A DNA stretch of 64,000 nt from Poecilobothrus nobilitatus (GCA_947095535.1 OX352773.1:91980670-92044669), one strand, 5' to 3'. Positions 9,983 to 23,159 are shown, numbered from the stretch's first letter. Numbers and translations are program-made. Notes: generated by a model from the sequence alone, not told the origin.

Positions 9983-11911
9983 ACAGTCAAAAAAGCTAAA
10001 GTTTTGCAATCAATTTTATTTTCTACTTTTTAGGGGGCGAATTTGGTTTCGATAAAAGCATATTTTAAAAAATATTTTTTTTACATATTATTTTATATTC
10101 AATTTAATACAAATTAATTAATAGTAATATTAATATTATCATTGAAATACAAAAGTATCTAAACAATCACTTCAATAGATATTTTTGATCATCTGAACTT
10201 GCAAAATTTTTCAAGTATAGCTACAAATACAACAACAACAATAACAAAAAGATGGAAAATAAAATAAAAAATAACATAATTTATTAAGAGAAAAATATCT
10301 TGTCTTATTTATTTGTACAAAAAAAAAAAAAAAAAAGTAGTCAAAATATAAAAAGGAATACGTGAGAAATGAATTTTCATATATACATTTAATGGTACAC
10401 CTAGTATCTGTTTTGTTTTTTTTTTTAACAAAAATATAAAAAAAAAAAAATATGTTTTTTTTTTTGATGATATATTTAACCAATTCAACCACATGACGTT
10501 TGAATTTATTTTTGTTTCAAATAGTTTTTTTTTTATATATTTTCACATCTTTCATAAAAATTTTTATACATTTCAGATTTGTGTTTTTCTTTTTTTATTT
10601 TCCTCTTCTGCAAAATCATAAGATAAATAACTGATAGTGTATTATTTTACTATAGTTAAAGAGATACTATATAAAAGTACTGTTATTATTCTTGTTGGTT
10701 TTTATGGGAGTCAACTATTCGAATTTTATATACATTATGACGTAACATGGTATATTTTCACATCTTTCAATAAAATGTAAAAGAATTCAAAACAAAAAAA
10801 AAAAATAAATAAGAGCAATTGAGCAGAAAATTGTTGAATAAAAGGACATTTGTTGCAACAATATTTTGAACCATCATATAATGGGGTTAAAAAGAAAGTC
10901 ACTTAAAGGATAATCTAACACTTCATAATGTTCGCCAAATATTGTGTAAGTATATATGTATATATATAAATATAATTTATATAATAAAGATTTTGTTTTT
11001 GTTTTTTTTAGTTTTTCGTGGTACTATTCATGTTTTTTTTTACTTAAGGTTTTTTTTTTACTTTTTTTTATTATTAAATGTAATTTTTCTATTTATACTC
11101 GTATACACTGCAATGTGTTTATTTGTATCTTTAAGATATTTTTATCTTTTTTTCAAAAAAAAAAAAAAAAAACAAAAAATGATAAATAAAGCAATTTTGA
11201 AGTGGTTTGTATGAATTTTCATTTATTATTATATATGTTTATTAAAATACATACATATATAAATGTTTTTATATACATATATGAATAACTTAAGTTATAA
11301 AATTGTAATAATATACAAAAGAAAAACTGAAAATACGTTCAACAATAATTTTCTTTGTCATAGAGTAATAAAAAATGCACACACGCACACAAATTTAAAC
11401 AAAAAAAAAAAAAAGGGTACATTTGTTACTCTTTAGAGTTCATTGTATATACATACATAAGTAAATAATTTTGTATATTTTGATATTTTCAATATTTTAT
11501 TGTAAGTATAAATTAGATTTACGTGACTTATTTGAAAATTATATAAAAAATAAAAACAACAACGTTTTAAATCTTAAAAAAACTTTTTTTTTTTGTTCAA
11601 TAATAAAGAAAATAAAAAAAAAAACAAAATTAAAATAAATTGAATAATAGGTTATTAGAAAAGAAAATAACAATTTTAAAGTGCTTTTCAAAAGGAAATT
11701 CTAGGGATTATTATTAGTAAGTTTTTTTGTTTTTTTAAGAAAGAGCAATTTAAGGATATTTTTAAAAAATGCTTTTATTTTAAAATTCTTTCAATTAATA
11801 TTTTTTAATTCTTATTTTTTAATACAAAAATATATTTGTAAATGAAATCTTAATTTTAATTTAAATTTCGGTGCAGGATAATTTGTTCATGATAACTATT
11901 TCTATTAAAAG
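9983..11911. other. AT-rich, homopolymer-rich stretch
   Basis: Many A and T runs of 8 to 17 bases (for example 10320-10336, 10440-10450 and 11155-11171). The apparent reading frames here are Phe/Lys-rich products of these runs and have no coding character. The texture resembles fly introns or long UTRs, but no splice or poly(A) signal can be assigned with confidence. Confidence 0.5.
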
Positions 11912-13545
11912 AACGAGGAAGAATACAGTTGCCTTTGTCAACTCTTAGATACCCGTATGAACCGTTAGTATGTTTACAGCCTGTCACCTGTCACTCTGCT
12001 TACAATATTATTTATTTAATATTTTAGTATTTTAAAATAATTTGGGTGAATTTTATAATTTCTAGAACTATGCGTTGTACATATATTCAAACTATATGTT
12101 TATACATTCTTCAAAAGCAGATTTTAACCTTCACTTAACGATTATCAATCCAAAACTTAAATATTCTATAGTACCATAAGCGGTAAATGTATTTAAATTT
12201 ACTTAGTACAAAATAGTAAATATAATTTTAAATATTATATTATATTAATGCGCACATAGTATATTTATATTGTTGTAAGTATATCGCCATACATTGCAAT
12301 ATTTCTTTAAAAATATTTCCATTCATAGAATAATTTCTTATAAGTACAATAAAATACATCCTATATGTATGTAAATACGGTGCTATATAATATACATCTA
12401 TACTTCAATCATTCATTCAACAGTGACATATACGATATGTAAATAAACATGATATTATATAAGTATGTGTGTATATCAATATCATATAAATAAAAATTCT
12501 TCAAGCAACCGTTATGTTGTTTATTTATTTACATTTTTTTGTACTACGCATTATATCCTCACCAATTTCAAATTATCGAGTAAAACAAAATGCAAAAAAT
12601 TCGAAGAAATTTGTTAGAAAATTTGCAAAAATCAAGTAACACTTTCGTCAATTATAAAGTAACCATATATTATCAAATAAAGTTGTTAACAGAAATAAGA
12701 GTATAATGTTAAAGCTTTAATTTTTGTGTATTACTTCAAAAAAATTTTAACAGGTGTTCAAGTTACAGGTGTTTAAAAATAGGAAATTTTCAGTTTTTGA
12801 CCCCTTACACCTCCTAAACGGGGGGTGATACAAAAAAAATTTCTGAAATGACTCATACTAATTTTCAAAGATCTAACTTCTGTCAAAATTTCAAGTTTCC
12901 AACTTTAACCGTTTAGAAGAAGGAGGGGTTAAAGAATTTTGCAAAATTTGAGTTTCGCATAACGGTAAATTAAGACACCGTATGCCACAAATATATATTT
13001 ATTGTATATATACTTTTAAAGCTAATGAAAGTAGTAATCGTTTGGCGTTTTCAAAATGAAGATATACCTTATACAACTTGTGCTATAACAATTTAAATAT
13101 AGAGCTTTTTTGAACCTTTGGAGAGCTGTAGCTCGGTAACGGGTGGGGCTACAAAAAAAAGTTATTAAAAATAAAATTAATATTTTTGTGAGATCTATCA
13201 GTAGTTAAAATTTCATAGCTCTATTGCAAAAAAAATGTGGGGATCTAAAAGTTAGGTGTTCGAGAGCTACCCTAAGGCTTGGTCCAAACTCAACAAAAAA
13301 AAATAGGGAACCTACAAATTACTCTTAAAATATTTTGTGTAAATTTCAAGATTCTAGCTTTCTTAGTTTTTGAGTTAGCGTGCTGACGGACGGACGGACG
13401 GACGGACGGACATGGCTCAAAAGTCTTAGAATTTTTTTCTGATCCGATCCATACCTTTGAAGGTATATCTAGCTCGCTTAGTTCGAGGTGTTACAAACGG
13501 AGGAGTAATTTTATTATACCCGATCCTATCGTACGGGTATAAAAA
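11912..13545 (-). mobile_element. Subfamily A DINE-1-like element, full length
   Basis: The head is at the right: the minus strand from 13545 reads TTTTTTATACCCGTACGAT, CTCCTCCGTTTGTAACACCTCG, AGATATACCTTCAAAGGTAT, GGATCGGATC, then TCCGTCCGTCCGTCC and CAGCACGCTAACTC. The left end at 11912 is CGAGGAAGAATACAGTTGCC, TTTGTCAACTCTTAGATACCCG. The same two ends, in the same order, bound the copy at 32896-35482, which gives a full length of 1634 bp. The internal part shares ACAGGTGTTTAAAAATAGG, ACGGGGGGTGATACAAAAA and TAACGGTAAATTAAGACACC with the other A copies, and shorter blocks with subfamily B. It codes for no protein, so it is non-autonomous. Confidence 0.85.
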
Positions 13546-14403
13546 AGTTGTTAACAGAAATAAGAGTATAATGTTGAAGCTTTAATTTTTATGTATTATT
13601 TAAAAAAATTTTAACAGGTGTTCAAGTTACAGGTGTTTAAAAATAGGAAATTTTCAGTTGTTGACGCCTTACAGCTCCTAAACGGGGGGCGATACAAAAA
13701 AAATTTCTGAAATGACTCATACTTATTTTTAAAGATCTAACTTCTGTCAAAATTTCAAGTTTCCAACTTTAACCGTTTAGAAGATAGAAGGGTTAAAGGA
13801 TTTTGCAATAATTCAGTTTTGCATAACGGTAAATTAAGACACCGTATAGCACAAGTATATATTTATTATATACATGTTTGTAAAGCTCATAATAGCACCT
13901 ATCGTTTGGAATTGAAGATATGAAGATATACCTTATAGAACTTGTGTTATAACAATTTAAATATAGAGATTTTTGGGGGCTTTGGGGGGCTGTAGCTCCT
14001 TAACGGGTGGGGCTACAGAAAAATTACTATTAACATAAAATTATTATTTTTATGATATCTATCAGCAGTTAAAACTTCATGGCTCTATTTCAAAAAAATT
14101 GTGGAGATCTATAAGTTAGTTGTTCGGGAGCTACCCGAAGTTTTGGCCGGAACTCAACCAAAAAAATAGGGAACCTACAAATTGCTCCCAGAATATTTTG
14201 TATAAATTTCAAGATTCTAGCTTTCTTAGTTTTTGAGTTAGCGTGCTGACGGACGGACGGACGGACATGGCTTAATCAACTCAGAATCTTTGATTCTGAT
14301 CCGATCCATACCTTTGAAGGTATATCTAGCTCGCTTTTTTCGAGGTGTTACAAACGGAGGAGTAATTTTATTATACCCGATCCTATCGTACGGGTACAAA
14401 AAG
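13546..14403 (-). mobile_element. Subfamily A tandem partial copy
   Basis: It repeats 12681-13545 almost base for base in the same orientation, starting again at AGTTGTTAACAGAAATAAG and ending in the same head CGTACGGGTA. The period is 865 bp. The CCGT/ACGG run is shorter here than in the neighbour. The junction is exactly at the head terminus of the full copy, so the second unit is head plus about half of the body. Confidence 0.88.
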
Positions 14404-15469
14404 AATTTAATTTAACATTTGATTTTTTAAATACCAGTTTTTGTTGTACATTGAATTAAAAGATCCTTTTGTATTGTCCGTAATGATCCAATGCCCGAAT
14501 TGGGATGTTTAATTTATATTTTCCCATTTTTTTATTTTTTTACCAAATCCAAACTTCTTAATTATGAAACGATTTTTTTTATTTATTTTGTTAATTGTTT
14601 AACATTAACCCTGCCTACATCACAAGCAGATGTTGGAATTAAAGTAAATGATAGAAAAAGGGGATATAACGTATGAAAGTGTTAATATGTTGAAAATTTA
14701 TTTATGAGCATAAGTAATTTGTTTGTTTACATTTGATTTGTTATTTATAATATTTTGCTATTATTTATATTATATTATAAAGTAATCATATTTTTTTCCA
14801 TTAATTTGCAACCAATAACAAATAGTAGTTGAAACAGGTCGAACAATAGATAAAGCTAAATTTCCATTTTTCTGAGAGTTGAGCCAAATCTACCTGAATA
14901 ATTTGAAAGTAACATTCTAATCATTGAACCTATATAAATATTCTCCTAAATATTCTATTGGTCAAGTTATTATAAAGCGTTTTTATAAATTTTTATAAAT
15001 AATTTTACTAGTGACATATGGCCACTAATGGTATTTTGTAAATACACGTATATTATTTTTTTACATATTTAAATTTTATATATATTTATTGTTGTGGGTT
15101 AGCTGAAATAAAGTCAATGTGTTTTATTTCAATTCCCAATTTTCTTTTTAAAGGCGCAAGTATTTGAAATGACTTTTTTTCAGAAATTTTGTGAAAGGTA
15201 AATTTTGTTATAGCAAAATTTCTAGGTATTTGTAAACACAGATTCCGAAAAAGGCCAGCCTACAGCCTCCACTATTTTAATTGCCTTGTTGTTGAAATAT
15301 GTATGTGAACAAAATTATTAATAGAAGGGATTTTATAGTTGGTTACAAAATCAGGGTTACACTCTTTTCGGTGTATATATATATAAAATTATATGGCAAA
15401 TTTTTATAAAATGATATGACTTTATGCCTCACTCAAAATACATATGTAGGTAGGGACTGCAGATACCCA
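14404..15469. other. AT-rich stretch; end may be LINE 3' UTR
   Basis: Nothing coding is seen. The last 200-250 bp, which contain GGTAGGGACTGCAGATACC, may be the 3' untranslated part of the minus-strand LINE that follows, judging by position and higher GC only. Confidence 0.35.
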
Positions 15470-16975
15470 CTTAGGTCAGTTTATGCTCGCTGTGATACGC
15501 TGGATCAGTGTTTGTCCTATTAAAGCAATGGAAGCTTGTTATAAAGCAATGTAAATTTGTTAAGTTCACCTCCGATACATCGGAAATGTTGTTTAAAAGA
15601 AATTTTCGCAGAAACATCCTTCTTTTTAGAGCATGAGCCGGGCATTCACACAGCAGGTGAAAGATTGATTGATATGAAGGAAGTGCTCTTCCTTTCTTTT
15701 CTTTATATGAAGGAAGGCTTCTGGTATGTTTGCCAATCGAACAATAACCTGTTATAACTCCTATTACATTACCAACATTGCGGCGATTTAGGGATAAGGG
15801 TTTAGTCGACCCTTTGAGATCTAATGTAGGCCAGATTTATTTGGCGGCAGTACAAGCGTTAATAAAGAACCACCTACGGTTTGTTAATGTGTTTGCTTTT
15901 TATCCAGACCAATATTTGCAAGTTGTGATAGGAATCCCGAGATTTTTTTTTCTTGGGGAATTTGAAGGTTTGTACCGCTCCTAGCGGGTTCGTCAACTCT
16001 TTAATTGCCAGTGAAGCCACTGTGTCCAGGTATCCAGATAAGGTTGATGTCAATGACATCACCCTGTTCATTTAAGGACAAGAGGCAGTTACTGACAACC
16101 GTTGAGCTAACCGAATAAGGTTTTAAGGCTTTGATAGCAGCTTGACTATCTGTAAAAATGTAAACTTTCTTAGTGGAGAGCACGTTTCCTTTCCGCAATT
16201 CACTGCCTCATTTATGGCAGCTATTTCCGCTTAAAGGCGCTTCAATGGTCCGACAAGCGGAAATCTACATTAATAGATTCTTCTAGATCATTGGAGAATA
16301 CCCCACAGCCGACATTACCGCCTATGTTGGAGCCATCAGTATATATTTTGATGGTGTCCTCATTCAGTTGAAATTTCCGCTCACACTCATTCCTAAAGGG
16401 GATATAAGTATAGAAATTTTTCTTGAACAAGAGCGTAGGTACAGCATAATCGATGTTTAGTGGGTGTGATACATTTTTAAGAATAGAGCAGTATCCTATA
16501 GTGTTGGAGGATTACTGGTCAATAGTTTTAAGCTGATGTGCGATATTTTCCGCCATATGTTTGCCCACCATATCCATACAACAGTACAATCCTTGCTACT
16601 AAAGTATATAGCCAATGCACTGTACGTGGGGTTAAACCCCATTTCTTGCCAATGGCACTTTTACAGATGCTACATTGGCAGGTACTAAAATGTGTTATAT
16701 TGGCCTTCGTCACCCTTTCCTCTATTTTTGTTTCCAACTTTACTTCCTGTGAAGAAGAAGGCCCACAAATGTTCTGCTTTCTCTGAAAATTAAGCATATA
16801 TTGTTTAGGATGTGATGGTTGATTGAAGGAATTCTATGCTTCCAAGTGAAGATTACCAAATCTGTTTTTGAGGGGTTAAACTCAGACCACATTGTCTAGC
16901 TCTTTTCGAAATATTGGTAAGTACATTTTGCAAGACATCTCTTACTGTGGTTATATACTTTAGAATTAATTTACT
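15470..16975 (-). pseudogene. LINE ORF2 remnant: RT end, RNase H and C-terminal domain
   Basis: Read downward from 16975, the minus strand gives TVRDVLQNVL.NISKRARQCGLSL, NPSKTDLVIFTWKHRIPS, then GKKWGLTPRTVHWLY and ARIVLLYG, the end of the RT domain. Ribonuclease H follows with IYTDGSN...GCGVF (around 16340) and VYIFTDSQAAIKAL (16139-16165), then IWIPGHSGFTGN near 16005-16040 and DE.ARSGT. The C-terminal segment reads PLSLNRRNVGNVIGVITGYCSIGKH, then HLLCECPAHALKRRMF and SDVSEVNLTNLHCF down to about 15500. RNase H plus this tail indicates an I/LOA-type LINE, different from the element at 3835-6585. Frameshifts and stops are frequent. It is 5'-truncated inside the RT domain. Confidence 0.85.
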
Positions 16976-18785
16976 ACTTGGTCAAACAAAATAAGTTTTA
17001 GAAAATTGGCTTCAAATTGACTGGCAATATAGTGAACACAATTGTTGAAATGTTCATCTTGAATCATTCAACATTGTATGCATAATCCTCTTCAATTCTA
17101 AGGAACACATGAGGTGGTAGATGATTCAACATACTCCACTCCCAAATGTCGCAGGTAACTTAAAGTGAATTCCATTTTCGTGAAACTGAGTTTTGTGAAG
17201 TACTGTCAGATAATAAAATTTATGGCTCAATCTTTATAAATTATATAAAAAGAATAATCGTGATGATAATAATCGACCTTATTTAACGAACTTATTAACA
17301 AAACGTGAATTTGAAAAGTAAAAAAAAATAAAGTTTCATAAAAAACAAAAACAAAACAATTTTGCGACATTGAAATTAAAATATAATTAAGTGTTAAATA
17401 TTTTCCAATGAATTCTAAAGTTTTCTAATAATTTTTTGTGTCCATTAAAATACTTCTTTTCTTAATTTCTTTGCTTAAGTTTTATCCGATATTTTTTCAC
17501 AACAAAATTAAGGAAAACAAAATATAAAACAAAAAACAAAATAAATGAAAAACAAAAAAATGAAAAAGAAAAAGAAAAATGAAAAACAAAACAAGGACGA
17601 TAAACTTTTCCTTTTATGCATTTTTTGTTATTTTTATAACTTTTAGTTTTAATATAAAAAAAAAAAAAGTATATATATATTTGCATATACCCTGATGTCT
17701 TGTTCTAATCTAACTATTATATTGTTTCAACTGGATAGTTTTAAAAGAATACTCCACAGATAATTAAGTTTAAAGTTATTCTTTTTATCGCTTATCCACT
17801 ACTGGAAGCGGCTATCATTATAACATTTTCTTTTAATTTAAACTTAAACTTAAAACAGCAAAATAAAAAAAGTACGAGAATATAAAAAGAAAAGATTTTT
17901 GTTTTTAATATTCTACGGTAAAGTTTGATTTCTAAATTACTTTTCTTCAAAAATAGGCTGTAATTTTTGAATTCGACTATCACGACATATTTTCATTTTG
18001 TTTGATTCTTAAAAATTTTCTTATTTTAACTTTAATTAGTTCTAAAATTCTTAAGTATAATTCAAATTTTCAAATATTTCTGTCAAGGACTTTGTGTATA
18101 AGATTGTGGATGTTCAGTTTCTTTAAATTAGTCCTTTATAATTTTGTGATTTCAAAAAATTTCTTTTACCATCATATATTAAAATAACGAAAAAAAACGA
18201 GCCGAAAACCTATAGGAAAAACAACTCCAAAAAAATAAAATTATTTAGAGAAAGAAATTGAAGCGATTGCTTCAAATTTGTTACTATTTAACAAAAATTG
18301 TGGAATCAAGAGCACCTGGAAATTTTCCATTTAGTTTTTACATTAAATAAAAATAATAAAAAATTTTAAAAAGTTTTTCAGATACTTTGTTATTTAAAAA
18401 AAAAAATACCACAAAATAAATAAAATAAGTTTTAATTTAACCCAATCCAATTGGGAGGTTAGTTTTTTAATAAATGTATAAAGAAATAAGTTTTTTAAGT
18501 TTAAAATTAAAATAAAATTGTAAAAAAAAAAAGAGAGAATTAAATTTTGTTATAATTTATTGGCTTGGTTAGAATGTCCGCAATTTTTTAAGTGAATATT
18601 TTATTAAACGAACTAATAAGAACTAATAACTTTTCTAAAAATAGAAAAGATTATTGTTGTCATATCAGTTGTTTTTATATCGATGTTAAAGTTGTATTAA
18701 AAAATATTAAAAGTATTTTCAATAATGAAGTAAAAATTTTCATCAAAACTTTTGATTTTTGTGTCAAGTTAGAATAAAAAGGCAG
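16976..18785. other. Mostly AT-rich; possible unassigned coding-like patch at the start
   Basis: From 17010 to 17160 the sequence is less AT-rich. One minus-strand frame stays open apart from one stop (WEWSMLNHLPPHVFLRIEED, then NISTIVFTILPVN). I do not recognise it. The rest to 18785 is homopolymer-rich AT sequence without features. Confidence 0.35.
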
Positions 18786-20045
18786 TATGTGTATCAAACG
18801 TTTTTAAAGACGCACCTTTTCCAAAAGACAATAAAAATAGTTTAGAATATTATACCTTCATATAATGGAAAAGCTGACTTGTAAAAACATAATGCTGAAA
18901 CTTTAATGTTTGCATTATACTTGGAAAAAATTTGTACTGGTCCCTAAGATACAGGTATCCAAAAATAGCAAATTTTCAGTTTTTGATTCACAATATCTCT
19001 TAAATAGAAGAAAACAAATGGCTGATGTAACTTAGAGTAATTCTGAAAAATCGCTTAAACAGAATGAGGTACAAAACAAATGTCTAAAGTAACTTAGACT
19101 AATGCTGAAAGACCTGAGACTTCTTCTCTCAAAATTTCAAGTTTTCTATATCTAAAAGCGTTCCGAAAATACTAAAAGAGCAAAATGTTGAACAGTTTTA
19201 TTTTAACGTTAAATTGCAATACCAAATTGCAAATCAATAGATAATTTTGATACCTCTAACAAAGTAGACAATTTATTTCTTTGGCTAGGTGTTACTTCTT
19301 CGTATTAACCCATTTTGGTTCGAGGGTATGTAATTTTTTTTGTCGAAATTTACAGGATGATTCTGCAGCCTTAGGGGAAGCTCTTGATAAATTTTCATTA
19401 AGTTCCGCTATTCCGTAACACCCTTAATAATTTGACCAATCTATTTTACAATTAGTTACCATTAGCTAATTATTAGATCAGCTACCAATCCAAAAAATAA
19501 TAGCTACCACTATATAGTTACAATAGTTAACCTGTCTGGACATGAGAGTCTGTTAAATTTTTTTTTTGTTTTTTACTATTATAAAAAAAGGTTTTGTATA
19601 TATTCATACTTATTATTCTTGTATATTTTTTCAACTATTTACTTGTGCCGAATTTTTTTTTGTTATGCTTTGAAAAAGCTTTGAAAGCCAAATTTTTAAT
19701 ATTTAACAATTTAAATAACCTAATTAAGGATCTTAGCAATTGTATTTAAATTTTAACACTAATACATTTTAGATACTATCTAATACTAACATAAAACAAT
19801 ATTTAATACTATATTTTTCATTAGTCAGTCAGTTAGTCAGTGTCATAGTTATTTAGATTGAAAAAATGTTAAGAAGAATCTGAGATTTTCACATTTGAAA
19901 AGGTTGTTGTTTCCAAATTTGAGAGATTGCAGCCTTGTAATGGGTAGGGCTATAAAATAAAAAAATATTGTTCCGAAATATGTTATTTTAAAATTTTATT
20001 GTTCAGTTTTGTAAAGGGATAGACGGACATAGTCAAACTAATAAC
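18786..20045 (-). mobile_element. Subfamily B element, old copy with an internal insertion
   Basis: The left part reads AAACGTTTTTAAAGACGCACCTTTTCC, AGATACAGGTATCCAAAAATAG and TAAAAGCGTTCCG, diverged versions of the B body in the same order as 5040-5880. The B body resumes at about 19858 (TTTAGATTGAAAAAATGTTAAG, GGTAGGGCTATA) and ends with GACGGACATAGTCAAACTAATA near 20030. The roughly 575 bp between 19284 and 19857 have no counterpart in other B copies, so something was inserted there. Divergence is clearly higher than between the 5027, 22287 and 33847 copies. Confidence 0.65.
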
Positions 20046-22286
20046 CAACATAAATGTAAACCAACCTGCGTCCTAAATGTGTAATCCTGTCATTTACATC
20101 ATATACCACTAAAACACCATCATCATACAATATTAAAACACATACTATTAAAACACCAGTCAAAATCCAGTACAGACTTAACACCATAAGAAACTTTCGG
20201 AAAAAACATATGTCAGAAAACTGAAAAGATATGACAAGTATGATATATTATTGCTAGATTTGAACTAAAAAGATTTCAAAATATCCTTTTATTAAACTTA
20301 CTAATTTATTTCAAAATATAAATATACGATATACTTATATAAATAGGTGTTTTATTTATGTTATGTGTTCTATATCAAAGTTATTTTTACGTTCATTCCA
20401 GATAGAAGTAAGTTTGGGAATTTTTCTCTGTCTTTGACAAAAAATCTTAATCTGATTTTGAATATATTTCAGAATTCAAACTAAGTTAAAAGTTAATAAT
20501 TAATTAATGAGCGCAATAACTAAATTTTTTTATTTGAGCTGCTTAACAGAGTAATTTTTGCCTAATTATATTTTTTTATAATTTAGAAATAATTTTATAC
20601 ATGAAAAATATAAAAGAAATCAAAATTGAAAACTCCATTAATTTAAAAAAAAAAATAGAACTTAAATAAAAACTTACATCAAAAGTAAACAACTGAATAC
20701 CATATTGTGAAAAAGTCAAGTACTAAAAACGTATATACAAAATAACAACAAAAAAAATAAAACAAAAAGGAAATGAAAACTAAAGCTGAAACAAGTATTT
20801 TTTTTGTCCTTCTTTATTCCATTTACAATTGTGCCAACTTTATATTTTTTTTTTACTTTTTGCTCTCTAATTTTTTTTTTTTTTTGTTAAAATTTTCTAC
20901 TATTATAGTTTTTATCTAAAATATTTTTATTTATTGTGTTTTTGATAAAAATTATTTGCTTTCTTTTCTCATCATACCAATAGAAAAATTTTCACTTTAC
21001 TTTATCTTCGTCAAATGCATCGTTTTTTTGCTATTATTTTTGCATTTCACTTCTTTTTTTTTTGTACTGTTATTATTTTGACATCACCATTTGTTCACAA
21101 ATTAAAAAATACAAAAACAATCAGCTCAACTCAAATTGAACTATGGAGTAAAACAAAAGTAGACAGAAGACAGAAAAGGGAAACAAATTATAAATTGATG
21201 TATTAACAAACAGTTAAATGATAGAATGGTATAAATACAATGAATTTTTTTAGTTGTATCGAGAATTGAAGTAAAAAGATGGTAAAGTAACGAATTATAA
21301 TAAAAATAAATAAAATTTATGGTTTAAAGAAATGATGAAGTTAAAACAAATATAAAAAAATATAAATATAAAAAGATAGTATAAAAGAAACACTTAAGAG
21401 TAATTTTATCGTTATTATGATAATAGTTCGAAACTAGGTACCTACTTATAACTAGCTATTTTTTTTTTTTTAATTTTATTTTAATATTCCAACTGTACAT
21501 GAATGTAAGTATACAACTTCAAAATTTAGTTTTAAATTAAATTAGAGTTCGGCTCCTTGCCTTACAACTTTAAACAGCATTAATTATTCCAAAAATATGA
21601 GTTGAGAAAATAGAGTGGAAAACCTTTTCTGTTTTTTAATAATTTAATAATATTACTATAATTTAAAAATTGGGATACTTAATAAAAAAAGCTTAAGACT
21701 GAATTAATTTATAAGATATTATCTTTCGGTGATTGCTGATTGTTCAGCTGTTACACTAATAAGCTTTTTTGAAGTGTGCACTATTTTGGAACAAGGAATA
21801 TGGTAGGTAAGCTAGAAAAATGGGTAAAATTATGGATTATGAAAGTGGGAATATGTTGGAAATCTATATTAAATATGGGTCGGTTAAGAAATGTCGATTT
21901 TTAAAAAGTCGATTAACAGAATAAGAAATGTCGATGTCAAATATGTCGGCCCGTAGTATTTTAATTTAGCGATTCTTTAAATCGACTTAGACAAAATGTC
22001 GACTTTAAAAAAGTAAGAAATTTTCGATTTTTAGTTATGTTCAGAGTACTTTAGTCAATTTAAGTTATACCTGGTTATACTTTAGTCAATTTAACATCAA
22101 CATGAGTTATCAACATCAACATGAGTTAAGTATGTTATTTATTTCTTAGTAACTAATACAATTTACTTTAATTACAATAACAATTAAACGTTATGCAACA
22201 GATTTAGCTGAAGCTGCATCTAATGAGGTCAGAACAATATGGTTCAAAATAAGTTCATCATCAAATAAAATATTGTTTTTGTTTTT
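20046..22286. other. AT-rich stretch with small local repeats
   Basis: No genes are seen. At 20110-20160 short ATTAAAACAC-type units repeat. At 21885-22020 several GTCGA-containing words recur in both orientations. At 22048-22132 there are two short duplications (ACTTTAGTCAATTTAA and ATCAACATGAGTTA). None of these is diagnostic of a known element. Confidence 0.4.
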
Positions 22287-23087
22287 AGCACATTTCCAAA
22301 AAAATTTTGAAAAAATGTGCTAATTAGTTTCACTCTGTCCGTCCGTTCGTCCGACCGCCTGTTTACAAAACTTCTACACCATTAAAGATAGAGATACCAT
22401 GAGTAGGCCTCATAAAAAAAATAATTTTATGGAGCAACTTTTTCATGATTACGGAGCTGCAGCCCCTCAAACTTTGAAAAACCCTATTTTTAAATGCATA
22501 TATCTTATATTCTGCTTAAGATTTTTTCAATCTGAAAGCGTCATTCGACAGGTGTTTTTTTCAACTTTTTAAATTAATATCAAAATTATACAATTTTATT
22601 AAATTTAGTATTTAAATTTACCGTTATGTGAAAACCAAATTTTGTATGATTTTTCTACTTTCATAACTCCGGCACGCTTTTAGATAGAGGCTTGAAATTT
22701 TGAGGCAAGAAAGAACTTTTAGAATTAGTATAAGTTCTCTTAAAAAATTTTTTTGTACCACCCCCTGTTTAAGAGATATTAGAGCTGAAAAATTGAAAAT
22801 TTGCTATTTTTAGGCACCTGTAACTTAAGAACCTGTACACATTTTTCTTCGGCAAGACATAAACATTAAAGCTCCAGCAATATATTTTTACGTGTATTAA
22901 CGGTTTTTCTTAGTTATATAGGATTCCGGACTTACAGCCCCTCAAAATTCCAGAAAAGTCCTATTTTCACATTTTATCTTCTTTACATGAAATTTTCAAA
23001 TTTTTGTGCAAGTCACAATTCTAAACAGTTTGTACTGTGTTTTGGAAATGTGCGCTTTTAAAATCTGTTGGTTTACATTCTACCTTG
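22287..23087 (+). mobile_element. Subfamily B DINE-1-like element
   Basis: It begins with the terminal hairpin AGCACATTT (22287-22295) / AAATGTGCT (22313-22321), then TAGTTTCACTCTGTCCGTCC and CAAAACTTCTACACC. The body includes TTTTTCAATCTGAAAGCGTC, TTACCGTTATGTGAAAACC, CATAACTCCGGCACGC and GCACCTGTAACTTA. It ends TTACATTCTACCTTG at 23087. Compared with 33847-34802 it is shorter by about 150 bp through internal deletion. It lies immediately beside the RpL10 pseudogene. Confidence 0.83.
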
Positions 23088-23159
23088 TTTCTTTTATATC
23101 TTACTTGATTCTTTCAATATTAAATAAAAATACTTCACTGTTTATTCTGCGTGAATTTT

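Noticed and set aside
10211..11214. Phe/Tyr/Lys-rich frames of up to 93 codons
   Set aside because: Produced by A and T runs; composition is that of the surrounding noncoding DNA.
15557..15984. Plus-strand frames of 66 and 68 codons
   Set aside because: Antisense to the C-terminal part of the minus-strand LINE, which explains the sequence better.
16538..16786. 82-codon plus-strand frame
   Set aside because: Antisense of the LINE reverse transcriptase end on the minus strand.
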